Shown: positions 10,917-22,017 of the stretch, piece after piece | How positions within the stretch are numbered: position 1 is the first letter of the stretch | Layout of the letters: the number at the start of each line of letters is the position of its first letter | Source of the DNA: Blattamonas nauphoetae | Taxonomy: Eukaryota > Preaxostyla > Oxymonadida | NCBI GenBank assembly: GCA_033064195.1 | Contig: JARBJD010000034.1 | Location: 124,001 to 188,000, forward strand | Reading direction: 5' to 3' | DNA: 64,000 nt | Notes under the pieces: model-generated | What the model was told of the DNA's origin: nothing | Seen by the model: the letters and a program-made list of their open reading frames with translations, nothing else | The model's database searches: none | Position numbers and translations under genes: made by a program

Positions 10917-12775
10917 ATGAAAATGGAGAAAAAATGAAGGAAGTGGGGGAGATGGGATTGCGGATGGGATTTGTGAGTGAATTGTGTGTGACATTGGGAA
11001 GTGATTGCTCGCCGCTCTTGTTCGTTTGTCTTCCTTCCTTCCTCCTCATCTCTCCTCATCTCTCCTCCTTCTTCCTTTCTGCTGTTTGTGTGATTGTGTG
11101 GCAGAATGTGGCGTCGAGTGTGCTGACTCTGGTTGTGGGGTGTGTGTTGCATCCAAAGCGGAAGAAAATGAGCGACCTGCTTCCCTCGCTCCTCTCTCTC
11201 ACTCACGTCTGCCTCTCTCCTCCTTCATCTCTTCTCGTCGTTTGTGTTGTGTTGTGTTGTTTTTTTGCAGCACGCTGATCCCACTCTGTCTGTGCCCGCG
11301 ACACACGCTGTTGGGTCTGCCTCTCTTCTCTTCCTCATCTTCTCTTCTTTTGTCTTCTTTTGTTTTCGTTTGTTTTCTCGTTCAGGCTGGTGTGTGACTC
11401 GAGTCTGTCGTGTGGGGATGTGGAGGGAGTGCTGAGTGGGGGAGTGGTGGAGAAGGTGTGCTCGTAGGTGGAGGGTTGGAAGGAAGATGGGAAGGAAGTC
11501 GGGAAAGTGTTGGGTCTGCTTCGAGTTGTTGACAAGTTGTGTGTTGGACTGAAAGGAGCTCTTCGATCAGCACAGAAACAAGAACAGGAACAGAAAGAGA
11601 AAGTGAAGCAGAAAGTGAAATCAAGGAAGGAACAAGGACACGTGGGAAAGAACGAGGAAGAGAGTCGAGATGGATGGAGTTTGGGGAGTCGGTGCCAATC
11701 GGCGCTGGACTTGATGGAAAACACGCTGCTCGGACTGTGCTCAGCTCGAGACTCGGAAGAGAGTGATAGCTCGACCGAAGTGAATGTGGAAGTGAATGGG
11801 CAAGCTGGATGGATACTTGCAGTTCGTTTTCCGCATGTGCTGTCTCGAGATCGGAAGGAGGTGGGAGTGATTGGGGTGGATGTGGGTCGAGAGATGAGAG
11901 CGATGGAGGAGAGGGAGAGGCGAAGGGAGGAACAAATGAAGAAGAGACTGGAAGAGATCGGGAAGAAAGAAGAAGAAAGAGAGAGCGAATCGAGAAGGAA
12001 AGACGTGGAAAGGGAGAGAGAAGCCCAGAGGAGAGAGGAAGAGAGAAGGAAAGAACACGAGTTGAAGATGGCAGAGTTGAACGAACAAGCCGAGCGACAC
12101 AAGCGATTCATCGAAGAAGGAGAGGAGAGGGAGCGAGAGGCCAGCAGACAAAGAGAAAAAGAGGAGAGAAGGAAGGAAGAGGAGAGAAGGAAGGAAGAGG
12201 AGAGAAGGAAAGTGGGAGCAGCAGCAATCGAATGGTTCCCAACAGATGGATACTCGCTGAATGGCTCTGTCTTCACTCTCAAAGGAGGAGCATATATGTA
12301 TCCAACTCTCCTCTCCGCCGAGTTTGGGAACGTCGTCGTCAGATTCACTTTCACTTTCCAGACAATCACAGGATGGTCTAAAATCGGCATCGTTGCATCT
12401 GCTCAGACTGCGACAGTGAAAACCAACTCTGATTTTACGAGTCTTGTGGGTGGAGCTGGATGGGACATGGATAAGAGTTGTCGATTTGCTCGCCAACACT
12501 TCAAGGATGTCCAAGAAGGATCAGCGTGTGCAGATGGGAGAAGAGCAGGTCAGCGAGTGGTGTTGGAGGCAGACGGGCGAGACGGGAAGAGGACACTGCG
12601 ACTGAGCCAGGATGGACAGACACAACCAACCTTCTTCTCTCGCATTCCTGTCCCCTTCCGATTCGCAATCTTGCTGTATGGAACTGCAAATGCTGTGTCG
12701 ATTGAATCAGTGGAAGTTGTGGCTGAGCCTCAGCTGAGTGGGGGAGGGACGGAGATTCGGATGGACGAAGCATAA
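10917..12775 (+). CDS. Helical / coiled-coil / SPRY-like protein, paralogue of 6122-10331
   Basis: Exon-like pieces at about 10917-11020, 11105-11190, 11270-11318 and 11385-11468 match the N-terminal exons of the split gene (for example GDVEGVLSGGVVEKVCS against DDVEGVLNSGVVEGLCQ). A long frame then runs from ATG 11487 region through a coiled coil (about 11900-12205) to a SPRY-like sandwich starting GAAAIEWFPTDGYSLNG and ending before TAA at 12773-12775. A single in-frame TAG (11466-11468) lies between the helical part and the long frame, at the point where the paralogue reads through. Either the two halves are separate, or the gene is newly damaged, or the part from 11468 onward is translated from a downstream start. 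The last domain is closely similar to its neighbour (GQRVVLEADGRDGKRTLRLS). Role unknown, probably binding or scaffolding. Confidence 0.65.
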
Positions 12776-13133
12776 CCACAAAACATTCTTTCTGATTTCA
12801 TTCTTCATTCTCTCATTCAATCATTTCACGACACTGGACCAAGATCCAGATTTACAATCGCGTTTATTTATCGTTTGTTGCTGCTTCGAGGGTGATTTCA
12901 GTCAATCCACTTCAGAAAAATGAAGAAAGTAATTCTCCGAAACCGGAGAAATTTTCACGCCCTTAATCCAAAACAGTTTGAGACTCTCATTCATTTCTCA
13001 CTTATCGAACGATTTATCATTCTCGTTCCAACCTTCTATCATCCTTCATTCATTTTCTTTCTTCTTATTCTCTCTGCAGACCCTCTTTTCTCGAAAATCA
13101 TTGAGTTTCCGAACCATCAAACAAAAAGCTTGA

Positions 13134-13706
13134 ATGACGTTCTCGACCACATCCCAAGCACTCGCTCCCTCCACCTCGATGCTTCTCCCGTACATGAAGT
13201 CTTGCATGCACAAGTCAGTGTTCTCGTCTGCTGTCCCAACACTTTCCAGTCTGACCTCGTTCGCTTCGTCCCTCGTGTCCCTCGTGCTCTCTGCCCACCC
13301 CGCCAGCCACAACTTGTCTGTGCCCCTCCTCCCCAACGCCACCGCTCTCTTCCACTTTGCGGCCTCGGTCTCCAACCTGACCAGCGGCGAAATCTGTTTC
13401 TCCGGTGATCTCATCCACCGCCTCGTCGCTCTCGAAATCCAGGCACAAGCAGAACAGAGGCAGTGTGTCGTTTCTGAGCACAATCTGGGCACCATGCTCG
13501 TCATTGCACTCATCCTGTCCAACAAAACCAACGCCGACAGACCGTTGCCCATCGCCTGGTGGGCCACTGCCTTTCGAGTGCCTGTTGCAACGCTGGTGAA
13601 GTCAGAAGCACACGTTCTGACGCTTCTTCGCTGGCACGTTGCTCCCACACTGAGTGTGGCTGAGGAAGCCCCGTTTCATTCCTTCGCTTCGTTCTTTGCT
13701 TTTTGA
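13134..13706 (+). CDS. Cyclin-like protein (Pho80/PCL-type cyclin box)
   Basis: A single frame of 190 residues starting at ATG 13134, directly after an in-frame TGA. The segment ALILSNKTNADRPLPIAWWA, followed by VPVATLVKSEAHVLTLLRWH, matches the end of a cyclin N-terminal box: alanine-rich helix, K-x-x-x-D, then xLxxLEaxxLxxLxWxl. The upstream helices (LVALEIQAQAEQRQCVVSEH) fit the preceding part. Pho80-like cyclins bind and activate a cyclin-dependent kinase; that role is known for the family and inferred here. The opposite strand also has a 200-codon open frame, judged a shadow because its composition is Arg/Cys-rich and no domain is visible. Stop TGA at 13704-13706. Confidence 0.65.
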   Translation: MTFSTTSQALAPSTSMLLPYMKSCMHKSVFSSAVPTLSSLTSFASSLVSLVLSAHPASHNLSVPLLPNATALFHFAASVSNLTSGEICFSGDLIHRLVALEIQAQAEQRQCVVSEHNLGTMLVIALILSNKTNADRPLPIAWWATAFRVPVATLVKSEAHVLTLLRWHVAPTLSVAEEAPFHSFASFFAF

Positions 13707-14125
13707 GTTTCTGTTCCATACAACTTCCATTTCATTTGATTGACGCTTGCTGTGGTGTGAAAACGTCGGTGAACGAGTGTGTGGTGCGATTTGAAGGCGG
13801 CAAATGATGATAAAAAGAAATGGTGCGTGGTGGACGTCCGCATGTGAACTAGCATCTGAAAGGCACCGTGCATGATAAAAAACGATGTGGATAATATTTG
13901 ATGACGTTTGGAGGTGGATGAGGAAGAAATTGCTTCGATTTTTGTTGACGATGAAATCTCGCGTCAAGTCGAGAGAGAGGTGGCGGAAGATGCGGCAGGA
14001 ACAATATAATAATCAGACGGGGTTGAGAGTGATGGGAAGGCAGAAGAAGAGACAGATGTGGCGAAGGTAGTAGTTCCGCATCTCCATGTTCTCCACCCTG
14101 AACGTTGCCCGATCCGATAGACCGT
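13707..14125. other. Intergenic spacer
   Basis: About 420 bases between convergent genes (cyclin-like, plus; family A, minus). No frame or repeat of note; purine-rich on the plus strand. Confidence 0.5.
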
Positions 14126-15046
14126 TCAGACATTCATTCCAAGCATGGCATTCAATTTGATTAAATAGTCCGCAAGATCTTCTCCAATGTTTCCGTTTAG
14201 ATCGTTTTGCAGCCTTTGTTCCAACACATCATCCAACCCTTCCGTTCTCAAACATCGGAAGATGGTTGCTCCTGAACGACGGACATTTCCGCCTTGTTTG
14301 TTCCAATCTTCTTGCGAAAGTACCATGACGCCGAGAAAACTCCAAAACGGGAGATCAAAATCGAACACTGTCAGACAGCTTGGGATTGTGAGGAATATGG
14401 ACAGTTGTGGAAGCAAATCCACGGTTGGTTGAGAGAAGGGAGATATTCGGAGGATCAGGGCAAGCAAATCCACGAAGTCATCAGCCAGATCCCCATCGGC
14501 GAGTATGAAGCGGTTTGTGCTCATCCTCCGCAGGTATTCCTCCGATGGAACCAGAACATGCTCCAAGACGGTTTTATGAACGGCTTGCCGTTCGAAAGGA
14601 TGCCCATCTGCGAGTCTGTCCAGTCCACGAGGAGTTGCGAGCTGAAGTCCGGACTTGACGACGTTGATGAGGCGAGTGTGGATATCAACAGGATCCACAA
14701 AAGAAAGAGATTGTTGGCTCAAAGAGGTGATGATTTGAGGGACCAGATCGATGCTGACGAGCTTCAGTTGGATTTGTGGAGAACTTTTCGCAGAGAGACG
14801 ATCCAGCAATCTCAACGTTCCTTCGATAATCAGCTGTTTGGAGGAAGAAATGAGCACGTTGATCGATGCCACGAAGTCTGTCAAGGAGTCATCTGACGAC
14901 GATTGCATCAGGATGAGGATGAAGTCTTCGTCATTGATTGTTCTGAGTGGTCTGATCTGATCAAGAAATGAGGCGGCTTTATCCTCCAAACGATCATTGA
15001 ACTGGTGTCCATCCTTTATCCGAGCCACCAGCGATTGAAAGAGCAC
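14126..15046 (-). CDS. Family A alpha-solenoid-like protein, copy A1
   Basis: An open frame of 306 residues beginning FQSLVARIKDGHQFNDRLED and ending NAMLGMNV. It aligns along its whole length with the other family A copies: an opening helix pair with D-x-L-x-x-K-x-x-x-F-L, a repeated V-x-x-I-x-x-L-x-S-x pattern, a P-S-x-x-Y-L/F-x-x-x-x-x-x-R block and the closing E-G-L/F-x-D-x-L-E-Q-x-L motif. The pattern of short Leu-rich helices suggests an armadillo/HEAT-type fold; this is inference. In-frame sequence continues upstream to about 15090 before a stop, so the true start, or a first exon, lies further upstream. It is divergent from copy A2. Confidence 0.6.
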   Translation of the reverse strand: MLFQSLVARIKDGHQFNDRLEDKAASFLDQIRPLRTINDEDFILILMQSSSDDSLTDFVASINVLISSSKQLIIEGTLRLLDRLSAKSSPQIQLKLVSIDLVPQIITSLSQQSLSFVDPVDIHTRLINVVKSGLQLATPRGLDRLADGHPFERQAVHKTVLEHVLVPSEEYLRRMSTNRFILADGDLADDFVDLLALILRISPFSQPTVDLLPQLSIFLTIPSCLTVFDFDLPFWSFLGVMVLSQEDWNKQGGNVRRSGATIFRCLRTEGLDDVLEQRLQNDLNGNIGEDLADYLIKLNAMLGMNV

Positions 15047-18000
15047 CGCGTTGTTCGAACGACTATCTCGAAGAAGAACAATTCCATCCGAGTTGATTCA
15101 CCAATTGCAGTGAAAGGTCTCCTATTCTGGCAACCCATTCCAGTCTGCCATACATGAACAGAAAAGTTGTGAATTGGTTGTTGATATCATTCTTCTCTTC
15201 ATCTTGATAATATTCCCAGGAACAATTTGTGAATTGAACCAATTTGAGACAAGGTTGTCTGAGGGAAAGAACGATGGGATGATCATCGTCTCTTTTCAAT
15301 GACTCAAGCAATTGTTGCTTTAAACACAGCCACTGATGCCTGCTTGACTGACTCACAGGAATCACCTTCAACAGTGGACAAATTGCACGAACCTTTTCTG
15401 AGTTTCGTTCCCAACTCAGAATTGTCATTTGAAGATAAATCTACAGTTTTCTGTTCACTTGTTGCCCTTGTGAAGGAGGACTATCCATTTGATGATGCCC
15501 TTCAAGACAAAGCTGTTCAGTTTTTGAAGAACCTCGAATCTCCTTGGGGATCGAGCGAATATGCAACGAAACTCCTTTTCGACCTCGTTCCCTCTTCAGA
15601 CGGATCACCTTCTGGCTTTATTGAGAGGCTTGTCACCTTGCTGTCATATCCACCCTCGATTGTGGTGATAACTGCGCTTTCTCTACTGAACTACACGTTG
15701 GGCTATTCATCGACAGTAATGAAATGTCGTTTCGTCGAATCGGATCTCGTCACCAATATATTATCGAATCTTCAACCTCACACACTACCAATCGCAGGAA
15801 ATGAAAAACTATTCGAAGATCTCACCGACATCATCAATGAAATTCTCTTCACGTTTCCATCATCTCCCAAAAACCTTAACATCATTCAGACAGTTGATGC
15901 ATACAATCGTTGTGAAATGATGTTTCAGAAGGTTGTGATTCCATCGTCTCCATTTCTGAACTTTCTGATCTCAAATCGGAACATCCTCAAAGAAAAATTG
16001 TTCGATACCTTCATGACTCTCATTCAAACCCTCATCCTTAAAGGTCCGTTTCATCAACCAACACTATCATTTGTTCTTTCCTCTCCAATTGCGATGGCAT
16101 TCCCAAGTTGTCTTGCGTTGATCGAAGGATTTCCTTGCACTCAATCCTTCACCAAACCAGTGGTCATTAACAAGTGAGTAGCCTGATGAATTGGTTTATG
16201 GGGCTGGCCTGCACAAGATCAACAAAAACACTATGAATACTCCTCCTCGTCACAAACGGTCAAACTTGTTTTCGCGTAGTCACTCCCTGAACGATTGATT
16301 GCTTCCGAATCAACGACTTACTGATCCACTGTCGTAAAAACTCTTTCAATGTTCAACTCCAAAACCATCAGCCTTCCATCACTCGACTCAAGATTTGAGA
16401 ATCTTAGAAGGGAAAACAAGTCAGAAGGGAGTCGTTAGTGCCTCTGCATTAACGAACAATGGACCGGGCAACCAATAGCCGACCAGCGGCATCTCGGACC
16501 ATCTCCCCACACCAACAAATGATACTTTGCCGCAGAATCGGTTTTCACCTTTGGAATTGTTATCAAATGTTCGTGGAATTCAAACAACAACATCGTCGAA
16601 TCGCCGGTCCCGTACGTTTTGAATCGTTCAAGACAGAAACAATCATGTCAGATAGCTACCATCACATATTGTGACGAGGAGGAGATCAGAATATAGCAAA
16701 TATGATGCAATGATCAGATTGGTGTCTTCCGACGGTCAGAATGACAAAGGATTACCTGGTACCGGGCTTTGTTCAAACGTTCGAAACAGAACGGGACAGT
16801 CAGACATTCTGGCCGGAAATATCAAGAAATTGTCAAGGACATGAAAAGGATTTCACATTTCGTTGAACAGATACTCATCGTGACTTGAATACCCACCAAC
16901 CGGATCAACATCACGGGACTATCTGTCAGCTCTTTATTGGAAATTAGGATGGACCAGGAAGCAAGTTCATCTGTATCACTGGCAGCCGATCGACAAATGG
17001 AGTGGAGCGTGTCCATATACATGTCCTTATTGATAGTCACCCGAACTTGGATGGCCCACCTCCGTGTTGAAGAAGTACAGCAATTTATCTGCCCCTTCCA
17101 CACGAAAACATTCCTTTTCAACTCAAATCCAACATGTTCTGATCATAGAATCCTGTCATCCATCTTTGAGAGATCCGGGTATCCACAAGGCAATTCACGA
17201 TCTCATCTCTACTAATTGTATTCATGGGGGATATAGAAGGCTAAAACACAATTAAACGAACTCCTGCAAGAACAGGTGTCAGACAGAATGGGGGTTGAAA
17301 CTACAAGGACCACCGACCAGTGTAATAACTTCCGATCCAGTTTATCCAGTTATGACTCGTACTAAAGTTGAAAGAGGACGATCAAGAGAACAGGATAGAA
17401 AACACCAAAATATATTCTTTTGAAGGCTTCACAGAAGGAAGCTAGCTCACTGGTTGTCCTCATCCAAACTTCAGGCAACCAACTCAGACAGTCTTGTCTC
17501 ACCAAGGAAACGAAGATTAGTGTGAGATACAGATGTAACTGTTGAGCTCGGCAAGGCAAGAAATCCCATATTTTCAAATGTTAGATACTCCATTGGCACA
17601 ACCTTAGCGACCATCACAGTATTCTCTCCATCAACCGTGTCACTTGTTTGATGAAGTGAATAATTGGTCGAAGCATCGCAAATTGCATTACTTCTATCGT
17701 CGAAGAGACGGGTGCACTCCCCATAAATGAGCGGAGGAGGACAAGTCCCACAGTTCAATGTCAAGATAAATTCAAGGAATGGATGCTCTCACCAACTCTG
17801 TACCATCACAACTATCAAACTTCTGTTGACAAGACATTGTACCACTTCAAAACATTCAACATTCGAACTAAACACTCCACATTTGCAGTAACATCGAACA
17901 CTCACACTTTTGAACACCAAGACAACAAGGAACAGGCTTTCCAGTGGAGGAAACACACTCAATTGCAAGGAAGGAAATTATCAGATGGTACTAGCTATTG

Positions 18001-18801
18001 CGCTGAATTATCCCGGACCACTGGTGTGAGGATCCAGTTAAAGCTTGGAAAGAAGTTAAACCTGAAAAGGAAGCAGGATGGTGTCTCCGATGTAATCTTT
18101 CTTTCAATATCCGACTCAGTCGTTCGGACACCCCTCTAACAATTTGTGGGCTGTTTGTCTTCGAAAGCCCAAAACGACACGGCATCTCCACGCAATGGAG
18201 TGATGACTGTGAGGACAGGCTCACATCATCCGAGAGTGTATCATTCTCAACTTACGACGAAACAACATACTCAATGTTTGCATCAATTCTTAACAAGGTT
18301 GCTGGCGCCGACGTTAGAAATTGATTCCCTCAAACAACAAGCACTCTCATTTTCCGCAAATAACAGACCAGAGTCGTTCCTCAGAGGCCTTTCCTGCAAT
18401 CAAATGAACCGGAGTTAGGAGGAAGGAAATTGAACAGATGAAGATCTATGGAGAAGGGTTCCAGTCCAACTTTCAGTGAGTATTATGACGATGATGTGCT
18501 TGACAGAGTCCTTTTTCCCGGATCTGCAACCGATCTGGGTGTGAATAGACAGAATTAAAAGAAGTCATCATACGGGAGACTAGAAGGAAGTTCAATCGAT
18601 CTTGATATTCCAGGGGGTGAGATGAGCACAACTTTGAGGACCAAGCAATACGTAGTTGAGATGTCTTTATTCCACGCGACCAAGTGGATTTTACGAAGGA
18701 TAAAGAGGACGACAAATCCATTACTTGTCCAGGGATTTTTGCCCTGACTGCGGGGGGAAAGAGACAGAGAACAAGGATTATGGTAATTAGAGTGTTGGGA
18801 A

Positions 18802-19041
18802 GGGAGCTGCAGAGGAAGCCAGATCTTCCACTCCACAAGATGGGAGCTGCAGAGGAAGCCAGATCTTCCACTCCACAAGATGGGAGCTACAGAGGAAGCC
18901 AGATCTTCCACTCCACAAGATGGGAGCTGCAGAGGAAGCCAGATCTTCCACTCCACAAGATGGGAGCTGCAGAGGAAGCCAGATCTTCCACTCCACAAGA
19001 TGGGAGCTGCAGAGGAAGCCAGATCTTCCACTCCACAAGAA
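18802..19041 (+). repeat. Tandem repeat, six copies of a 40 bp unit
   Basis: Units start at 18802, 18842, 18882, 18922, 18962 and 19002 and are almost identical (one or two changes). Each begins GGGAGCTGCAGAGGAAGCC. A degenerate seventh unit begins at 19042. The array lies inside element A. Since 40 is not a multiple of 3 the array does not encode a repeat protein. Confidence 0.95.
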
Positions 19042-20094
19042 GGGAACTATGAAGAGCAGCAGTTTTCAGCTCTGCTTGAGATATTGATTCGACGACCAGA
19101 ACAAGCTACCATCATGACTCGACTGCTGGCGGAACTGAAGCGATGTCGCGGAAGTTGGAGGGATTGCTAGGAGACTTCCTTGGGAGAAAGAGAGCCGATA
19201 ATATCGGACATGCAATGCACTTTCTCCGGCATATTCCTCTCAACGTCTGCCTTCGAAGAAGAGAAACCAGCAAAGAACACGGTCAGTGCGGAAGAACGTA
19301 CCAATCGTGTGTAGACTGTCGACTTTGTCGGTAGCAAGAGGAGACAGGAATGGAGAGACTCATTGACGGATCGTCATGATGAGATTGTGATTACATGCGG
19401 AGCCGCTCCGATGCCGAGATGAGTCGTGTCAACACGTTCAAACCATGTTTTCCATCGCAGAATCACAAGTAGAAGAAATGAAAGCGGAAGAACTGATGAT
19501 TTCATGGAGGAGTTTAGGATAGAAGGGAAGTCTTGTGTCAATGAGCGAAGCAGGATTAGGAGTGGGAATTGAATCACTCCAATCACTCGACAGAACTGCT
19601 CACGCACGCACTCCAACCACTCTCACACAAATCATCAAACTCGAAGATGGACCGAATTGGAGAACATCTATTTCTCTTCTGATCGACAATGGAGAGTGGG
19701 AACTCAAAATCAGATCAAGTGAAAACACCTTCTCGAATGGAATGCTTGGATTTCTAAGACCCCCACTTCCCGAATCTGCTACACAACACGGTTGTGGATT
19801 CCATGACAATGGGATTGGTGGTGCTCTCAATCTTTGAAATGGAAGAATGTGGAAAGGAGGAGAATTCAAGCCAGAAGGAACAAGCAAGACGTCCGATCGA
19901 ATTGGGCAGACAGCAGCGATTCGAGAGAGCTGGGTTCTCGGGACTCACAATCAGTCGGTGACAGCCCTTCGGGAACACGGCCTTTTCTTCAGAACTGAGT
20001 ATTCATTCAAGGAAGAAGTCCACAAAGATATCCTTTCTCTTCTTTTCTCATTCTTTGAGTATTCTCCATTGTTTCTCAGCGTCCCTTTTCAACA

Positions 20095-20173
20095 CTCACT
20101 TGTTAATGACCACTGGTTTGGTGAAGGATTGAGTGCAAGGAAATCCTTATGAACCAAACCAGTGCTCATTAAC
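20095..20173. repeat. Internal complementary region of element A
   Basis: Bases 20095-20145 are the exact complement of the left tip (from 16128), then CTT (20146-20148), then 20149-20173 equal the complement of the right tip (ending at 20533). The block is thus the complement of a right-end/AAG/left-end circle junction. It lies about 360 bases from the right end. Confidence 0.95.
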
Positions 20174-20221
20174 ATAGAACGCTGCCACACAACTGTTGCT
20201 CGTTCTTGAGTGCTTGTTTTC

Positions 20222-20415
20222 GTCGCAGAGGCGACTCTCATTCAGCCTTTCGGCTTTTCCATTTCACAAGTCACTTTTGACCTCTCTTGTTTGTCCAGTT
20301 TTTCTTCCCCGTTGGGGCTTTTCTGGACCCGAGACCCAGATCTCTCTCCTTTTGCTCATTAACTGCCCCCACTTGGGCAAACCAACATCGTGACTCTTTA
20401 GTCCCTTGTTGGGAA
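20222..20415. other. Array of short stem-loops in the tail of element A
   Basis: Between the internal complementary region and the right terminal repeat are several short hairpins: GTCGC/GCGAC (20222-20235), AGCC/GGCT (20244-20255), CCCC/GGGG (20307-20317), CCC/GGG (20403-20413). Elements B and C carry comparable hairpins in the same interval. Role unknown. Confidence 0.55.
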
Positions 20416-20795
20416 ATCTTTACTGGAACAGAGAAAACTTAATTATGACTGTTTTTGTTTCGTTTGGGCAGGCCAGCCCCATAAACCATTTCATCAGGCT
20501 ACTCACTTGTTAATGAGCACTGGTTTGGTTCATAAGATCGTTATTGTCTCATGACAAATTTCAGTTCCATCGACTTTTTCCTGAAACACTGGAAGAAAGA
20601 AGGCCCAGAAGTGGCCCAATCTGCAAAACGGATGATGCAAGCTCTGATTTCTGAAAGCTTCGACAACACACTCGAACAGATCTTGATGGACGATAAGCAC
20701 GTGTTCTATGGCATCGAGGTTGTCGACAAATGTCACACCATCTCACAATTGTTGGGATCGAATGTGATGAGAATGTGATTCGTTGCATCTCAACC

Positions 20796-21660
20796 GACGC
20801 GTCGAAACTACCTCTCTCGAAAGACTCCAACTCGTTTCTGTGGACTCGTCTCTGATGTTGGGAATGCTCTGATTGCTGGTGCAGATGAACAGATTCTGCG
20901 ATTCCCTCCAACAGTCCAGAAATGGTTTCCCATTTCGACATCGTTGTTCTCAACTCCACTGTCATGAATTGTCGTTTTGTCAGCGTCATTCTCTCCAAAC
21001 AATTCGTCCCGTTCCTGCACTGTGCAATGTGATCGTTTTATCTCTCCCAATCTCAACTTGAGAACCGTCTCATAGTACCCGGACAAACCCGTTAGAGCGG
21101 ATAAACCCGTTAACCCTTCCAAAGGGACGAAACAGTCTCCCCTCTTCATCTTAATTCTCCTTCCACTTCACATTCATGCATTTCCTCATTTTTTTTTAAA
21201 ACTAGAGTTCTTCATGAAAGAATGATTGTGAAATGCAAAGCGAAAAGTGAACGTTGTTTTTTGAACGAAGTTGAACAAATCTATTTCCGAGAACTAGAGG
21301 GATCATGTGTTGCGAGTCGAGCTTTTCATGGTCAGAATAACTTGCGCTGTGTCGTCGTTGGCATTTCATCCATTTGAATAGACCCATTGTCTTTGATCCA
21401 ATCTCTGAAAGAGTCACAATTCCTTCCAGAATTCTCACTAGGGTTTTCTTACAGGTACAACTGATGAGTCGTGTGAAAGAGATGATATATGTGAAATGGG
21501 GGATGTTTTAACGGGTTTATCGGAGTTAACGGGTTTATCCGACCACTATCACAAACATGTCCCTTTGTCCTCGTTAAACTGGAGTACACTCCTATTCATC
21601 CCCTTTCACAGCCATCTGCAATATTTTTGATGTGTAATCTGGCTTTGTTGTATGTTTCTC
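20796..21660 (+). other. Conserved downstream module, copy 1 (with MITE inside)
   Basis: Directly after the stop of family A copy A2 lies a block that recurs after copies A3 and A4. It includes TPTRFCGLVSDVGNALIAGA in one frame and, in another frame from about 20902, SPEMVSHFDIVVLNSTVMNC ending at a TGA that coincides with the stop in the other two copies. After that comes a piece like NLRTVS (cut by a MITE, 21074-21548) and, at about 21636, a GTGTG donor-like site with CAACAG some 40 bases on. It is probably a small spliced gene or terminal exons; exon joints unresolved. Confidence 0.5.
21074..21548 (-). mobile_element. 475 bp MITE, copy 2 (TCA target duplication)
   Basis: Reverse-oriented twin of the element at 9561-10035: same length, same ends (TAGTACCCGGACAAACCC at its left, GACCACTA at its right), only a handful of base differences. 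It is flanked by TCA at 21071-21073 and 21549-21551. Removing it joins LRTVS to QTCPFVLVKLEY, matching RTVSKQYLVYLVKFGW in module copy 2, so the insertion point is exact. The two different 3 bp duplications (TAA, TCA) show a TNA target preference. Confidence 0.9.
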
Positions 21661-22017
21661 TTGGTTGTATCAACAGGATCTCTTTTAATCTCCAAACTGC
21701 CACTCAAAGTGCTCTTCAAACAAGTCATTTCCTCCAAACACTCAAAATCCCAAAAGAAGTCCACAGCAAAGAACGACACCAGCCGAACCACACTACCCTC
21801 GCTCCATATCACCATTCCATGGCAGCCCGTCGTACGTGTTGTTGCTTCTTACACAAACCAAAGCTCCCACTCCATTGAGATAAAGGTCAGTGAAGTGGCC
21901 CATAGGTCCTGATGGGCAAAAAAGGGATTCAATTTAAATTATTCTCCAAATTAGATTCATTATGAGTTTTTACACTTCTTTTTCTCGAATCAGGGCGAAC
22001 CAATGATCCGAGAAACT

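Larger units (their letters stand above)
16128..20533 (+). mobile_element. DIRS-like tyrosine-recombinase retroelement A (fossil)
   Basis: 4406 bp. The inverted terminal repeats (left about 16128-16212, right about 20468-20533) share a core of about 60 bases ending in GGGCTGGCCT; the left tip carries an extra run of about 19 bases. The host trinucleotide AAG flanks both ends (16125-16127 and 20534-20536). An internal complementary region at 20095-20173 is the complement of the right tip joined to the left tip through AAG. These three traits together are known only for DIRS-type elements, which use a circular intermediate. The element is broken: no frame longer than about 120 codons and many interruptions, so no Gag, RT or recombinase could be named. 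The precise joints and nearly identical terminal repeats argue for a fairly young insertion, possibly of a non-autonomous derivative. Confidence 0.85.
15299..20778 (+). pseudogene. Family A protein, copy A2, split by DIRS-like element A
   Basis: The first part is 15299-16127 (MTQAIVALNTATDACLTDSQ to SCLALIE) and the last part is 20537-20778 (DRYCLMTNFSS to LGSNVMRM). The 4.4 kb between them is a mobile element. Joining host sequence across the element gives SCLALIE-DRYCLMT, which aligns with SCLSSVE-DDLCLWG of copy A3, so the coding frame was intact when the element arrived. The uninterrupted product would be about 357 residues. It contains the family hallmarks SFEDKSTVFCSLVALVKE near the start and SFDNTLEQILMDD near the end. 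No other damage was noticed, which suggests a recent insertion. Confidence 0.8.

Noticed and set aside
11335-12390. A 351-codon open frame on the minus strand opposite the coiled-coil/SPRY-like gene
   Set aside because: It is very rich in Ser, Leu and Phe, as expected for the complement of a Glu/Lys/Arg-rich coiled coil, and ends where the real gene's biased composition ends. The plus frame has a paralogue; this one has none.
13046-13648. A 200-codon minus-strand frame opposite the cyclin-like gene
   Set aside because: Cys/Arg/Thr-rich with no domain; the plus frame carries a recognisable cyclin box.
18802-19041. CRISPR array
   Set aside because: The 40 bp units are contiguous with no spacers and lie in eukaryotic mobile DNA.
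16128-20533. Element A as two separate nested elements (16129-20147 and 20148-20535)
   Set aside because: The inverted pairs can be read that way, but elements B and C show the same arrangement with the same AAG joint, and outer terminal repeats match each other. One element with an internal complementary region explains all of it.
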